Source: Hypericum androsaemum
Lineage: Eukaryota > Streptophyta > Magnoliopsida > Malpighiales > Hypericaceae
Assembly (NCBI GenBank): GCA_963995505.1
Contig: OZ023192.1
Location: 12,383,001 to 12,447,000, forward strand
Length of the DNA: 64,000 nucleotides
Direction of reading: 5' to 3'
The position numbers and the translations under genes were made by a program. Below the pieces are notes generated by a model. The model saw nothing but the letters and a program-made list of their open reading frames with translations, was not told the DNA's origin and searched no databases. Positions 32,723 to 43,582 of the stretch are shown here, in pieces; position 1 is the first letter of the stretch, and each line of letters starts with the position of its first letter.

Positions 32723-34655
32723 TGTTGTAGGTCAAATATTTTACGTTCATGGAAGCGAGGTTTGACACGAGGTCTGCATCTTTAGAGATGAGAATTTGCA
32801 TGAGGTCTATGTTCACAAAGTCGGTGCCTAGCACGAAGTTAAGGAAGAGAGTTTTGGTGGGTACTAAGGCAGCCACGTCTATCCTCGGGACATCGGCCGT
32901 AACACTCTATCCAGACCTCATAATAGAGTGATTCTTATTTTCATAGAAATTCAAGAAGTATATCTCTAACTTATGTTTGAAGAGTCTTGCCTAAATATTC
33001 ATGGAATAGGGTCAAAACGAGGCTTTAAGTTTCGGTGTTGGTTGCCTCGTCAAGGACTATCACATTTTGGTAGAAAATCTAGAATCCGCTTCAGACCTCC
33101 GATTGAGATGATTCAAGTTTCTATGGAAAGCTACAACGTGTATCTATAACTTTTTAGTTTATAACTTTTTCCGATTCGGAGAGGGAGGTGGTCAAAAATG
33201 TAGATTAAGGCGGATGTTTGCTCTGGGTGCGAATATGGGCGCCTTGGACCTTGAAATGGATATCCGGGTGGGCGCCCCGTGCTTGGATGAGTGGGCGCTC
33301 CATGATTTGGAGGAGTTGGCACCCCATGCTTCCGATTTTTGGCTTATCCTACGTCTGGGTATCCGAGTGAGCGCCTTGTCCTACTTCCAGGTGTCCGGTT
33401 TATCCTACGTTCGGGTATTCGAGTGAGCACCTTATCCCACGTCCAGGTGTCTGACTTATCGTACGTCCGGGTGTCCAGGTGAGTGCCTTGTCCCGCGTCT
33501 GGGTGTCCGGATGTCTGGCTTATCCTACATTCGGGTATCTGAGTGAACGCCTTATCCCACGTTCGGGTGTCCGGGTGTCCGGCTTATCCTATGTCTGGGT
33601 GTCCGGGCGGGCACCTTGTCCCACTTCCGGGTGTCCGAAAAGGTGCCTCGGTTCGTAAAGTGATATGTCCGGGTTGAACACCTTCGCCTTCGAAGTGAGA
33701 TGTTTGGGTAAAACATCTTTGCCCTCGAAGTGGGATGTCCGGGTTGGGCATCTTTCTCCTCAAAATAAGATTTCTGGGTTAGACACCTTTTCCCTCGAGC
33801 AAGAAGCCCCTCTCGCCCATGTAGGTGAGAGGCCGAATGAGAAGCCTGGGCGAGAAGCCCCTCTTGCCCATGTAGGCGAGAGGCTGAGCGAGAATCACGA
33901 GCGAGAAGCCCCTCTCACTCATGTAGGCGAGAGGCCGAGTGAGAGGCCGAGTGAGAAGCCTAAGGCGGGAGGCCGAGCGAGATGCCAAAGATGAGAAGCC
34001 AACTTGTACTCGAGCGGGAAGCCCATTTGACCTTCGTAGGTGGCAAGGCAATTTGAAGAGTAGGTCCACTTTGGTTGATGAGGCCGTTAGCTTGAGCCCG
34101 TTTTGGGATTCACTTTCGGCCTGGCGAGATGTCCATCTTGGGTGATGATGGACTGGAGATGAGATTTTGCATGGGGGATGCAAGAAAGTCAAGTCGATCT
34201 TATTTTCCTAAGTTGAGCCGGGATACTCAATATTTACTTCCTATTCGAGGATGGGATCTACTCATAAAAGGAAAATGGCTTGTACTGAGTCGTGAGGATC
34301 TTGTTACATTAGGAACAAATAACATGAGGCGGACTTCTCTGGATTGAGACTTGGAGCCGAAGTACGGGAAGACGGCTTGGATTTTCCTATTCTAAGTCAG
34401 TCTGATTTGGAAATAAGATATTCATTCAGGATGAGATTTCTTGCTCGAGAAGGGTGGAGCTAGGACGAGCTATATAAAAGGGATTCGGGCGATGGAGAGA
34501 GATCATCACTAACACAACACACAACTACTTTACTATCTTGTCGCTTTATCTTTCATTAGCCTAGCGTAGCCCGTAGCCTAGCATAGCTTTAGACCGACCT
34601 TGGGACGACCACTCTAGATCTGTCTCGGGTTACTTGTTCTCTTTTCCCCACAACA
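32723..34655 (+). repeat. 3' LTR of the nested element (1933 bp, complete)
   Basis: Starts TGTTGT, ends CACAACA. TATA box tatataaaag at 34471-34480. Contains the same tccgggtgtc minisatellite (33340-33640) and the CCTCTCGCC/GGCGAGAGG hairpin units (near 33820, 33874 and 33922) as the left LTR. ORFs inside are repeat shadows. Confidence 0.85.
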
Positions 34656-37650
34656 GAGTGGCAATTCAATAGAGATAGACCGTGTGACAAAGAAATGTGG
34701 AATCTTTGTCAAATTTTGATGAGTACCAATTGGAGCAAGCTCCATTATATATACACGAGTAGAAGTTAAAATAGTTGGCTCATACAGAGTGAGCCTAGAT
34801 ACCGTGCTTCAACATGACGTGTTATATACTCCGAGAAATTCATAGAATTTTATGTCTGTTCCAGTTTTTACTGACTCTTAGTTTCCGTTGGATGATTGAG
34901 TATATCACACTTAGTTAATTTTTTGGATAAGTATTTACTCATTTTAGTTATTTAATGAATGGTTTCTCATCACGGATGTTGATCTGTGAGATTTACATAG
35001 TGATGATTTTTTTTGTGATCACGACTTTGCTAACGTCTCGAGATGATGTTATGTTGTGATATTATAGATTGTGCCATATTGGTCAAGAACGCATGAGTTA
35101 TCTTATGAAGGCAGGACTAAAGGGTATTTAGAGAACGCTAAATTTGTCCACATACGAACATTTCTAGGAGGAAAAACCTATATAAGAGCCTTTTGGCAGA
35201 ATAACTAGATATGGTTGTTTAGTGCAATTAATTCATTCTGACATATGTGGTCGAGTGAATGTGAGGACAAGGCATGTAGCCTATTATTATTTCATCACAT
35301 TTAATAGATGATTATATTTAGATATGGTCAAATCTATTTAATTTCTCATAAGTCTGAAGTTTTGTGTAACTTCAAGGTATTCGTGTATAATGCTGAGAAT
35401 CAATTTGATCTGAAGATTAAGACCTTACAAATTGATTATGGTCATGATTATCTTCTGATTTAAAATTACATATGATGAAAATAGATTGAACATGAGTGGT
35501 TCATTCTTCGCACATCTCATTAGAATGAGATAGTGGAAAGAAGGAATTGAATTCTTCTTGACATGATTAGACATGTGATAGCGAATGCAAATTAGCCTAT
35601 ATCCTTTGATGGAGATGCGCTCCATACCGCCACATATGTTATAATTCGTGTGCCCTCTAAGTGTATCACTCCTACTTCTCATCAGTTGTAGATAGGTCGA
35701 AAGCTCGATCTAAGCTACTTAAGGTTGTGAGAGTAGATTTTCTTATGTCCATCTGCGTGAGTATCTTAGAAAAAGTATCTTTGTTGAATACTCATAAGTA
35801 TCAAAGAGATACGTGTTCATGGGCGAAGTGAGTAGCGACTTGCTTTATATAAAACTGATGAGCTAGAATCATCTGGATCACTCCTTCCGAGTGGGAGAAT
35901 TATGGAGGAGGAAGATTTACCACCTCCGGCTGATTCGAAATTCATAATCAAAATGATCTTCATCTTATTAGAATTTCATGGTCAAAATGATCTTCATCTC
36001 ATTAGGAGTATGAAGGATCTTCATCTCAGTGGGAGTATGATTGATCTTTATCTCAGTGGGAGTAAAATTCTAAATTTAAGTGGGAATTTGGAATGTAACT
36101 TCTGTAGGAGTACGATTCCAGATTACGATGAATATAAGAGATGTTTATCAAAACTGAAATTTTGTGAAGCTAAAAGAACAAAATTTTCACACTAACGACT
36201 TAAGGTCGAAGGTGTGGGAAATGCTCTCTTGAATAAAGTTACAAGTGAGTTTTTTTTAGCAAATCCTATAAGATGTACACAAGAATATTTTTGATACTCT
36301 ATCAGTTCTCAATTAGAATGAATTAGTTAAAGCAATGAAGAAATTTATGACTTTCATAAAATAAAACTATATTTAAGAACTGGTTGAATGTTGACCTACC
36401 TTAGGGATACATTTTGAGAATTAATGGATTTTCAGAATTAAGCGTAAAAGACTTGCTTAGCCGTTAAAGAATTTACACAACGTAAAGATACTGACTATGA
36501 GAAGTCATTCTCGGTTGTTGTGAAATTCATATCTTTTAGGTTTATTCTGCCTATAATGACTTACTTGATCTAGAGCTACATCAAATGGATATAAAGACTA
36601 CACTTCTCGAAAGAGAATTGAATTGAGGAACTTATATGGTTCAAGCAGAGGGTTACATCCAAAAGAATGAGGCAGTAAACGTAGAGTTTGCTAATGTTGA
36701 GATTTGCTCATGGCCTCATACAGTCTTCAAGACAGGGTTGTACTCGTCATTTCATAATTCGATCATGTCGTATGATTTTGAATTGATTGACGAGTACTAT
36801 GATGTCTATTTTAAATGCTCTAGAAAAAGTTTGTCATTGTATATTGTATGTAGATGGCATATGTCATAATTGACTAAAGATATCTTAACAAGGTCAAAGT
36901 GTGGTTTTCAGCCAACTTTGAGATAAAAGGTATGAGAGAGGTTGATTACATACTCGAAATTAAGATTTTGAGAAATCGTTTGAGCTAGACGATTTAAATG
37001 TGATAACAGCAATCTATAGTATGCCCTAGTAGTCAAAAGGTCATTTTCCAAATAAAGACTTGTATCCAAAAATATCTCAGGAGCTAAAGGATGTGATGGA
37101 TGTCCTTTAAGCAAATGCTATGGATTATCTTGAATCCAAGCATAGCACAGTGACAAGCGGTTAAAGAAATTATGAAGTACTATAAAATAATTATAGAATC
37201 ATAATTGAGTTATCGAGGTCAAGATTTCATATCGTGAGGTTATGTTGATGGTGTTTGGGCTGAGATATGGATATATGAAAATCCATATTCGGATATGTAA
37301 TTCTTGATAATTGGAAAAGCTATCTCATGGAATAGTTATATATAGACTTGTGTCTATCTCCTTGTGAGCTGTAGGGGCAGACTAATTTGTTTCTATAGCT
37401 GTAGTGCAAGAAATGATATGGTTAAGAAGAGTTTTAAACTATTTATCCATAATTACCTCAAGAGAATCAGTGAACAGATTCTTTGCGAAATAGTTGTGTA
37501 TAAAGAAGTGAACATGAAACACATATCTATATAAAATATGATAGCAGATCCGACATCTAAGGATGTACTTATAGATCTGTTTGAGAAATATGTCAGGTCC
37601 CAGGATTTACGAATGAGTTATTTTTTGCTTGTGTAGCGTCTGTTGAATTT
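34656..37650 (+). pseudogene. Copia pol relic: integrase, RT and RNase H
   Basis: Many stops, but the order is clear. GAG-pre-integrase is HIGQERMSYLMKAGLKG (about 35070-35120; canonical leading Trp codon lost). The integrase core reads QLIHSDICGRV at about 35224, a broken ITF..DDY block, then IRVPSKCITPTSHQL and IGRKLDLSYLR (35640-35720). RT-side pieces are QMDIKTTLLERELN, YIQKNEAVNVE and SYDFELIDEYYDVYF (36585-36820), then REVDYILEIKILRN (36933-36975). The RNase H/C-terminal end is TSKDVLIDLFEKYVRS at about 37555-37605. The element is old and dead. Its gag lies at 27400-28149, across the nested insertion. Confidence 0.85.
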
Positions 37651-38702
37651 GTTATTCAATAGAATTTGATGTTATGTCAGTAATACAGGTGTGAATTTTA
37701 ATTTGAGTAACATTTACTCTAATGCATGTCGGACAGAGAAGTAGCTCACTCACACGGGTGTTTACCTCAGTGGGAGTCAATGGGTTGATTCTTGACTGGG
37801 ATGAGGCAGTTTTAGAATATCATTGAATTACCGAGTGCCTGTTCTAAAATATGGATGCCTTCTTGCTTAACTACAAGATAGGTCTTGTTAAAGAGCAAGA
37901 TTAATAATGATGCAAGCGATAGATGCTACATTAAATAAGTTTTTTGAAACTTATAGGATTATTTGAAATCCAATGGTAAGAAGTAAGTAGAACTTACCAT
38001 AAGTCTGTCATGATAACCTAAAGCAGTCTTTGTATAGACTAAAGCCATTGTTTTTAAACATCGAGGCTGATGCTCTAGTATGGTATTTTTTGTGAGAGAC
38101 ATGCGCTCCTTTCAGAGGAAAGAACACCATAATACATGGTTCGTGAATGTGTATTTTTCAACTAATGGATGGGAAATCAATTTATTATAAATTTATTTCA
38201 GTTTCCCTAGTGTGAGACCAACTTCGAAAACTATAGTTTCTGGACTCTACCCTTAAGATCCCAAACTTATTTTGGAAGTATGATTCAGTGTTGCTAGTTT
38301 GGAAAGTCTTTAAAGTGTCATGATTAGATTCGACCTGGCAAGGTTGACTGGAAAAGTAGGTTGGATCATAAGGGAAAAAATATCGTTAGGGAAGAAAGTT
38401 TTTTATCAATCACATTCTGAGAGATTCGTGGTTCACTGGTGCACCTATTGTGTTGAGAGCAATACAATAGTGAACACGAATAGATTGTTTCTGAAATCAC
38501 ATGTGAAAATAATGAATGTGAGATGAAATCTATGGTAAGGCATACTTTACGTAATGGAGGTATCAAGATGCTATCATTCAAGTGGCCAAAATGTGCTCTT
38601 GAGTTTAGCTACGTGTACTCAATGTATGCTGGTCATACGAAATATCTGTCAAACACAATAAGAGAGAATATTGACTATAATCAATCATATATGAGTAAGA
38701 GA
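37651..38702 (+). other. Copia 3' noncoding region
   Basis: Follows the end of pol. It contains cctcagtgggagtc (37770-37783), a purine-rich motif common near copia 3' ends, but no reading frame of interest. The ORFs at 38320 and 38523 have no recognisable content. Confidence 0.4.
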
Positions 38703-39190
38703 TGTTGGGTTTGCACCCATGAATTGATCATGGGCCATGATACAAGCCTATACCCATTAAGGCCAAAGTTTATCCATTGGTGATAAAAGCTTGCCACCTC
38801 ACACTTTACCATTACAAGTTACTGTTAGTAGCTTTGCTACATGTCATGAAAGCCAGCAAAAGGTGGTGACATGGCTGGTAAGTTTTTTTCCCTTTAAAAG
38901 AGAAAGAGGAAGAGATGTACGGTGGATTTTTGGGCGACACACATAAGAAAAAGGGGTCAAATTACTGATTTGATCACGTAATTCTCGATTCGACTCCGAG
39001 AAAGATAAATTCATAAAAATTATTCTCGACTCCAATATACCGTGAGCGAGAACTGACCAGTGACAAGAACTTCGTTATGATCCTTGAGATTGATCTACGC
39101 TTCAACAAGTAAGTTTATTTACGATTTAATGAATCTGTTCGTTAATTAATTTAACGTTAATTATTTTATGCTTTCTTGATTATAGTATGT
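38703..39190 (+). repeat. Candidate copia 3' LTR
   Basis: tgttgggtttgcacccatg at 38703 follows the purine-rich gagtaagaga, a typical copia LTR start. The 3' end is not fixed; text around 39100-39190 is the likely limit. No 5' partner could be matched on the left side of the element, so this may be a different LTR. Confidence 0.4.
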
Positions 39191-40054
39191 TATAATCACC
39201 CATTGAAATCATCAAAAAGAAATGAATTGATAAAGGAGAAGCAAAGAGAGAGAGATGGAGATATTAAATAAACCAAATTGGCAAAAGATTAAAAAGGTTG
39301 GTGTGGAAATGATAATCTTCCTTGGATATTAAAATTCCTTTTTTTTCTTTTCTTTTTTGGGCTCTCTACAAGGAAAAAGATACCCAAGAACTGATACAAG
39401 GAAGGTTTTTTTAAGAATTGTGCAAGGAAAGATCGAACAACATTATAACCAACATATTTCGAGTTGTAATCCAATATTAAATATGAGTTTCATCATCTTT
39501 TAAATATTTTATCTAGTTCAAATCTGAATTAGTCATAAATGTCAGAATATTACACGACATTGACAATAAAAAAATATAAAAATTGCAAAATAAGGTAAAA
39601 CAGAAAAAATCTATTTTGTCCCCACAGTCGAGGGAAGTAGGGAACCAACAAGCAGGAAGGGAAAGTGAGAGGATACATGGTGGTGGTTATAGATGGTGAA
39701 AGTCAGCAATAACAGGGTAATAACACTGACAGGAGAACAAACCAGGGTAAAGGTTTGATAGGACACAAAAACATATATTTCATTTTCCTCCAATAAAAAA
39801 TGTTATTGTTTATTTTTTTGGACAAATTATTCTTAGATTTTTTGGGTATCAAAAAAACACCCGTAGGTGTTTACCGTTTGAAAACTCTTCTTTTGGTCTT
39901 CTAAGTTTGGTAAAAAGGGGTTTTAAAATAGTAAGAACTCTACTGGTAATTTCGTCAAATTCCAAAGACCTGAAAATAATTTGTCCGAAAAAAATTCGGA
40001 CATCGTGCTACATAAATAAACAGCCTTTTTTTAGAGACCATTTCAATAAACAGC
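39191..40054. other. No gene; contains a possible small MITE
   Basis: 39818-39988 has imperfect inverted ends, ggacaaattattcttaga and (reverse strand) ggacaaattattttcagg, about 170 bp apart, which would fit a small MITE. No clean target duplication is visible. The rest is A+T-rich with no recognisable frame. Confidence 0.4.
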
Positions 40055-40317
40055 ATATAAAAATAGGTTGGATAATTAATACATAGAGTATTGAAAACTT
40101 CTGAATTACAATATCATATACGGCATTTATATAGGCATCTAACTAACAACTCGATAAAAATAAAAAAATTAGAAATATAATCCAAATAAAATAATTTTGA
40201 ACATGCCTTAACAAAAATCATACTAAATTTTAAAATAAGAGATAAAACTAAACTTCCACGAAATTCAGCTGTGATTTAAATTTTTTGCACACCAATCAAT
40301 ACACAATCTAGATGAAA

Positions 40318-40429
40318 CCAAAGGACATTTGGCCTAACGGCACAAAGTATAATGCAATTTAATAGAGTCAAGCATTCAAATCGTGACAAGATGTAATTAT
40401 TTGATGTAAAAATTTACCTTTTAAAAAAT
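40318..40429 (+). mobile_element. tRNA-derived SINE, copy A
   Basis: Orthologous to 164-277 and 55486-55597. Target repeats acaatctagatgaaa (40303-40317) and acaatctatatga (40430-40442) have begun to diverge. It holds ggcctaacggc and gcattcaaatcgtg at the A- and B-box positions. Confidence 0.72.
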
Positions 40430-40716
40430 ACAATCTATATGATTTTTTTTTGAAATCATGTATTTTTGGATGTTTATTTGAGACAGAGTAAATTGTGTTC
40501 TAAATAGTTGCAATTAACTGAGTAATATCTATTCGACTTCTAAAATATCTTATTCCATATCAGAAGACTAATCTATATTGAACTAACTCGACCTAAATAT
40601 TATTCATATTAAATCGTAACAAGCTAAATATATCATTCATACTTTTTTAGGATATCTTTTATAAATTTTATGTGCGCAAATCTATTTAACATTCCATATT
40701 AGGAGATTTATATATA

Positions 40717-40903
40717 GGTCAACTTTCCGAAACAAGGTAATTGCTGCTTTTGGAAGTGTAATTATATTTTCAAACTATTGCAATATAAAAGTGTAAAAGG
40801 TTGATATATAGGTCAACCTTCCGAAACAAACGTTTAGTTATGTAATTGCTTGTTTTGAAAGTATAATTACATTTCCAAACAATTGCAATATAAAAGTGCA
40901 ATG
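40717..40903 (+). promoter_or_regulatory. Tandem promoter modules of PMEI copy A
   Basis: Modules start ggtcaac at 40717 and 40811. Each has the ccgaaacaa...ttttg dyad and a tataaaagtg box; the proximal box tataaaag lies at 40889-40896, 80 bp before the ATG. The same arrangement occurs in copies B, C and D. Confidence 0.6.
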
Positions 40904-40975
40904 ATGTTGGTTTTCTACTCGCGGAAAACGAAGACATTGTCTCTTAGAAATAAATCATACCCTAAAGCAACAACG

Positions 40976-41497
40976 ATGTCTTCAATTCTCAACTTTTGTG
41001 CACTATTTGTACTTTTGTTGGTGTCCTTGATCACACCATCTTTCGCTATTTCCCAGGGTGACATAAATGTAGTTTGCTATGATTCCGAAATACGAGATCG
41101 TTTATTCTGTTTTTTATACTTAAATTTTTTCCCTGACGTGCATGTTGCTAACTCATCCATCATCATCAAGAAAATTAATTCTATAATCATCCAAAACGCC
41201 AAAGAAACCTCCCAGCAGATTGAGACATTTAGAAATGGAAATCCACCTTATGGACCATATATTGCCTCATCAGAATGCAAGACCAGCTATCTGAGTGTAA
41301 TCGACAAATTGCAAGCAGCTCAAAAAGAATATGCGGCAAACGAGAGATTTCACTTTCCTTCTGTACTAAAGGCGGCTCTTCATTCAATCGATGATTGTAC
41401 ATATGTGATAGGGAAATACGAGTTTCCCTTCAAGAGGAACAATTTAAATATCGGAAAAATTATTAGCATCATTTTGATGATAAATAAACATCTGTAA
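40976..41497 (+). CDS. PMEI-domain secreted inhibitor-like protein, copy A (intact)
   Basis: 173 aa, single exon, start at ATG 40976 (the longer frame begins only at TTG and overlaps the TATA box). Residues 1-24 are a signal peptide (MSSILNFCALFVLLLVSL, cleavage near SFA-IS). The four PMEI cysteines are at 34, 45, 101 and 141. SECKTSYLSVIDKL and ALHSIDDC mark the Cys3 and Cys4 helices; IISIILMINKHL ends the bundle. Family members inhibit pectin methylesterase or invertase in the apoplast or vacuole; the target here is unknown. It differs from copy B at six residues (74 N/K, 93 G/E, 106 L/V, 114 A/E, 129 S/Y, 136 H/Q). aataaa at 41619-41624 may be the polyadenylation signal. Confidence 0.83.
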   Translation: MSSILNFCALFVLLLVSLITPSFAISQGDINVVCYDSEIRDRLFCFLYLNFFPDVHVANSSIIIKKINSIIIQNAKETSQQIETFRNGNPPYGPYIASSECKTSYLSVIDKLQAAQKEYAANERFHFPSVLKAALHSIDDCTYVIGKYEFPFKRNNLNIGKIISIILMINKHL

Positions 41498-41742
41498 GAT
41501 CGTTCTCGAAGGCCTATCTGACGAGAACGGCAGCCACAGAACGCTTCAAAGTAATAAAGATGTTAATATGATGATTGTATGATGGTTTCTTCCCTATGTT
41601 GTCCGTAGATGTTTATTAAATAAAAATTTAAGAATTCCTTCTTGTCGAGAAAATGCCATAAAAAATTGAATATCAGGTAGAAAAACTCAAAAAAATTAAG
41701 TAAAGTCGATACAATCAATCAAAACATCTAAAAATTAGGTCA

Positions 41743-41880
41743 CGTGGGAGGGAGAGCAGGAGGGAGGGGTGGGGGGGGCGGTGAGGGAGAGCAGCCGGGC
41801 CGGAGGAAGGGCGGAAGGGAAGGGAGAGAGGGAGGAGGAGGGAGGAGGGAGGACGAGAGGGAGGGCGGGCGAAAGTAGGA
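41743..41880 (+). repeat. G-rich purine tract in block A
   Basis: About 138 bp of almost pure G/A with many runs of three or more G, at the 3' flank of copy A. Block B has a shorter tract with a 29-G run at the same place, and copy C has none. The proline/serine-rich ORF on the minus strand (41740-41931) is a product of this composition. Confidence 0.8.
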
Positions 41881-42103
41881 GTATTTAAATCCTTGGCTAT
41901 CCATAAATAAACAAGTTATGTTACTCTCCATTTACAAAAATCTTCATGCTTTTTTAATACTTATGTATATATGTCTGTACATAGTTATTGCTTTGTAAAG
42001 TTTGGTTTGGTGAATATAAATTTTACTTATAAAAAAAAATACTTATGTATATATGTATATTGGTCTCACCAAATATTATTGAATGTCTGTTTTCATATGT
42101 TGG

Positions 42104-43041
42104 TGTTGGAGCGGAAAATTAATTATCGGATTTGTTTGACCATATCTCAGTAAAATAGACGTATCTTCCTACTCGTATATCCGATTGACGCAATTTTAAA
42201 AGAAACAAAAAGATAAACCACAGATCTAGAACTTTCTAGTTTGTGACTTCTCCAAATTCGGTGCAGAAGGAGGTCAGACTTGGGTCGGAAGTTTTGGGAG
42301 TAGATTTTCTCCTTATTAGGCCGCGGCTCTGCTGAAACTATTTTGGTAAAAATACCGTAACTTTCTCCTCAAGTATTGGATTGACACGATTCCAAAAGTC
42401 ACAGAAGCAGAAGACAGAGATCTATAATTTTTTGTTGCTGACTTTTCCAAATTCAGCACAGACAAAGGTCAAATATGGGTTGGAAGTTTCGGACAGTTTA
42501 AATTTTCCTTATTAGGCCGAGACTATGTTAAGTTTTTCTATTTGAAAATGACCTAGGGTTTTTCTATGGGACTGGGGCGAGGTTATCTATATAAGGAGAG
42601 CTAGGTACAAGCATCAAGAAACCCACAAACCAAACACCAAATTCTTAGCTTCTTAGCTTTTATCTTAGCTTTTATCTTATGTAGTTTCATAGCTTTTATC
42701 TTTATGTTTTTCCCTTCCCCTTCTCCCCCATATGTTCAATAAAGTTCTTGCTCTTCTACCAATTCTTTTCTCTTCTATCTATTATAATCTTTATCTTCTC
42801 TTCTCTTTTCCCATATTTCTTCTATTTCTCTCTTTCGTTCGAATCACCAACACATCAAACAACAACTATCTTTATTTTTTATCTTAGCTCGTAGCCCGTA
42901 GTTCTTTTTCTCCCTCTCCCTTAGATTGAACATCTAAGGTTCACTCTTTTTTCACCCTCTCCGTTAGGCCGACCTTGGGACGACCACTCAGGATCCGTCT
43001 CGAGTAGTCTTGATGTTCATGTACCCACTTTCTCCGCAACA
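42104..43041 (+). repeat. Array LTR 1
   Basis: 938 bp. Contains TATA box ctatataagg (42587-42596), then a pyrimidine-rich leader (42640-42860) and the gaccactcaggatcc block near the 3' end. The left neighbour is the end of PMEI block A (catatgttgg). Confidence 0.9.
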
Positions 43042-43582
43042 TATTTTTGGCACGCTCGGTGGAACTAAGGAGGGCGTCTTAGAAGAGTGATTGTTGCATC
43101 AAAATATACGAGTTTCCACATATGGTTTCGAGTCCTTCCTCAAAAGGGACAAAACCGTCAAAGGTTGTGCTGAAAGAAGACGTCTAGCGAGGTCAGTTGG
43201 CTTTGGAGAGTATTCAGGCCCTTTTTTGTGCCAAATATAAAGAAGTTTTCTTCATCAAAAGTGAAGATAATTGTTTTCTCTTTCTGTGGATACTAAGAAC
43301 GCTGAAATCGCAGTTTGTACCAGGACGATACGACCAAAACACTAAAAATCGATTGATCTGTATGATTGAGAAGTCCAGTCGGCTTTGAAAGATATTTTGG
43401 TATTTTTCTCGGCTGAATTCAGAGACAGCTACTTCAGAAACAATCAAAGATCTATCTGTTATCTTTCCAGAGACACCAAGATCTCTTTAATCGGAGTTCG
43501 AATGAATAAGTTACGACTAAAAGACCAAAGACTACTCATTCTGTAAGTTGGTTCTAAAATTTTTAATTCATCTTGTTTAACC

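Larger units (their letters stand above)
28150..34655 (+). mobile_element. Gag-protease LTR element lacking RT/RNase H/integrase, nested in copia
   Basis: Direct repeats 28150-29736 and 32723-34655 flank a 3-kb interior. Right after the first LTR is a leader with agcacgctcagtgggac, also found in the 42-55 kb array as ggcacgctcggtg. Before the second LTR is a polypurine tract, gtgcggggggcat (32710-32722). The interior encodes acidic and basic repeats and a retropepsin-like domain, then ends. The left LTR lacks the first ~365 bp of the right LTR, so no target duplication remains. It splits an older copia element between gag (28149) and integrase (34656). Confidence 0.8.
40055..42103 (+). repeat. 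PMEI duplication block A
   Basis: A near-identical partner lies at 55223-57230. The shared block runs from atataaaaatagg to catatgttgg and includes 5' flank, SINE, duplicated promoter, gene and 3' flank. Block A is directly followed by the first LTR of the retroelement array; block B is preceded by its last LTR. Differences are few outside the G-rich tract. Confidence 0.88.

Noticed and set aside
40883..40975. N-terminal extension of the PMEI protein (MQYK... in copy A, MQGR... in copy D)
   Set aside because: These frames begin at TTG or GTG, not ATG, and overlap the TATA box; the hydrophobic signal peptide starts at the ATG chosen.
41740..41931. Proline-rich minus-strand ORF
   Set aside because: Product of the G-rich tract (CCC/CCT codons); the matching ORF in block B (56882-57067) has a different sequence and length.
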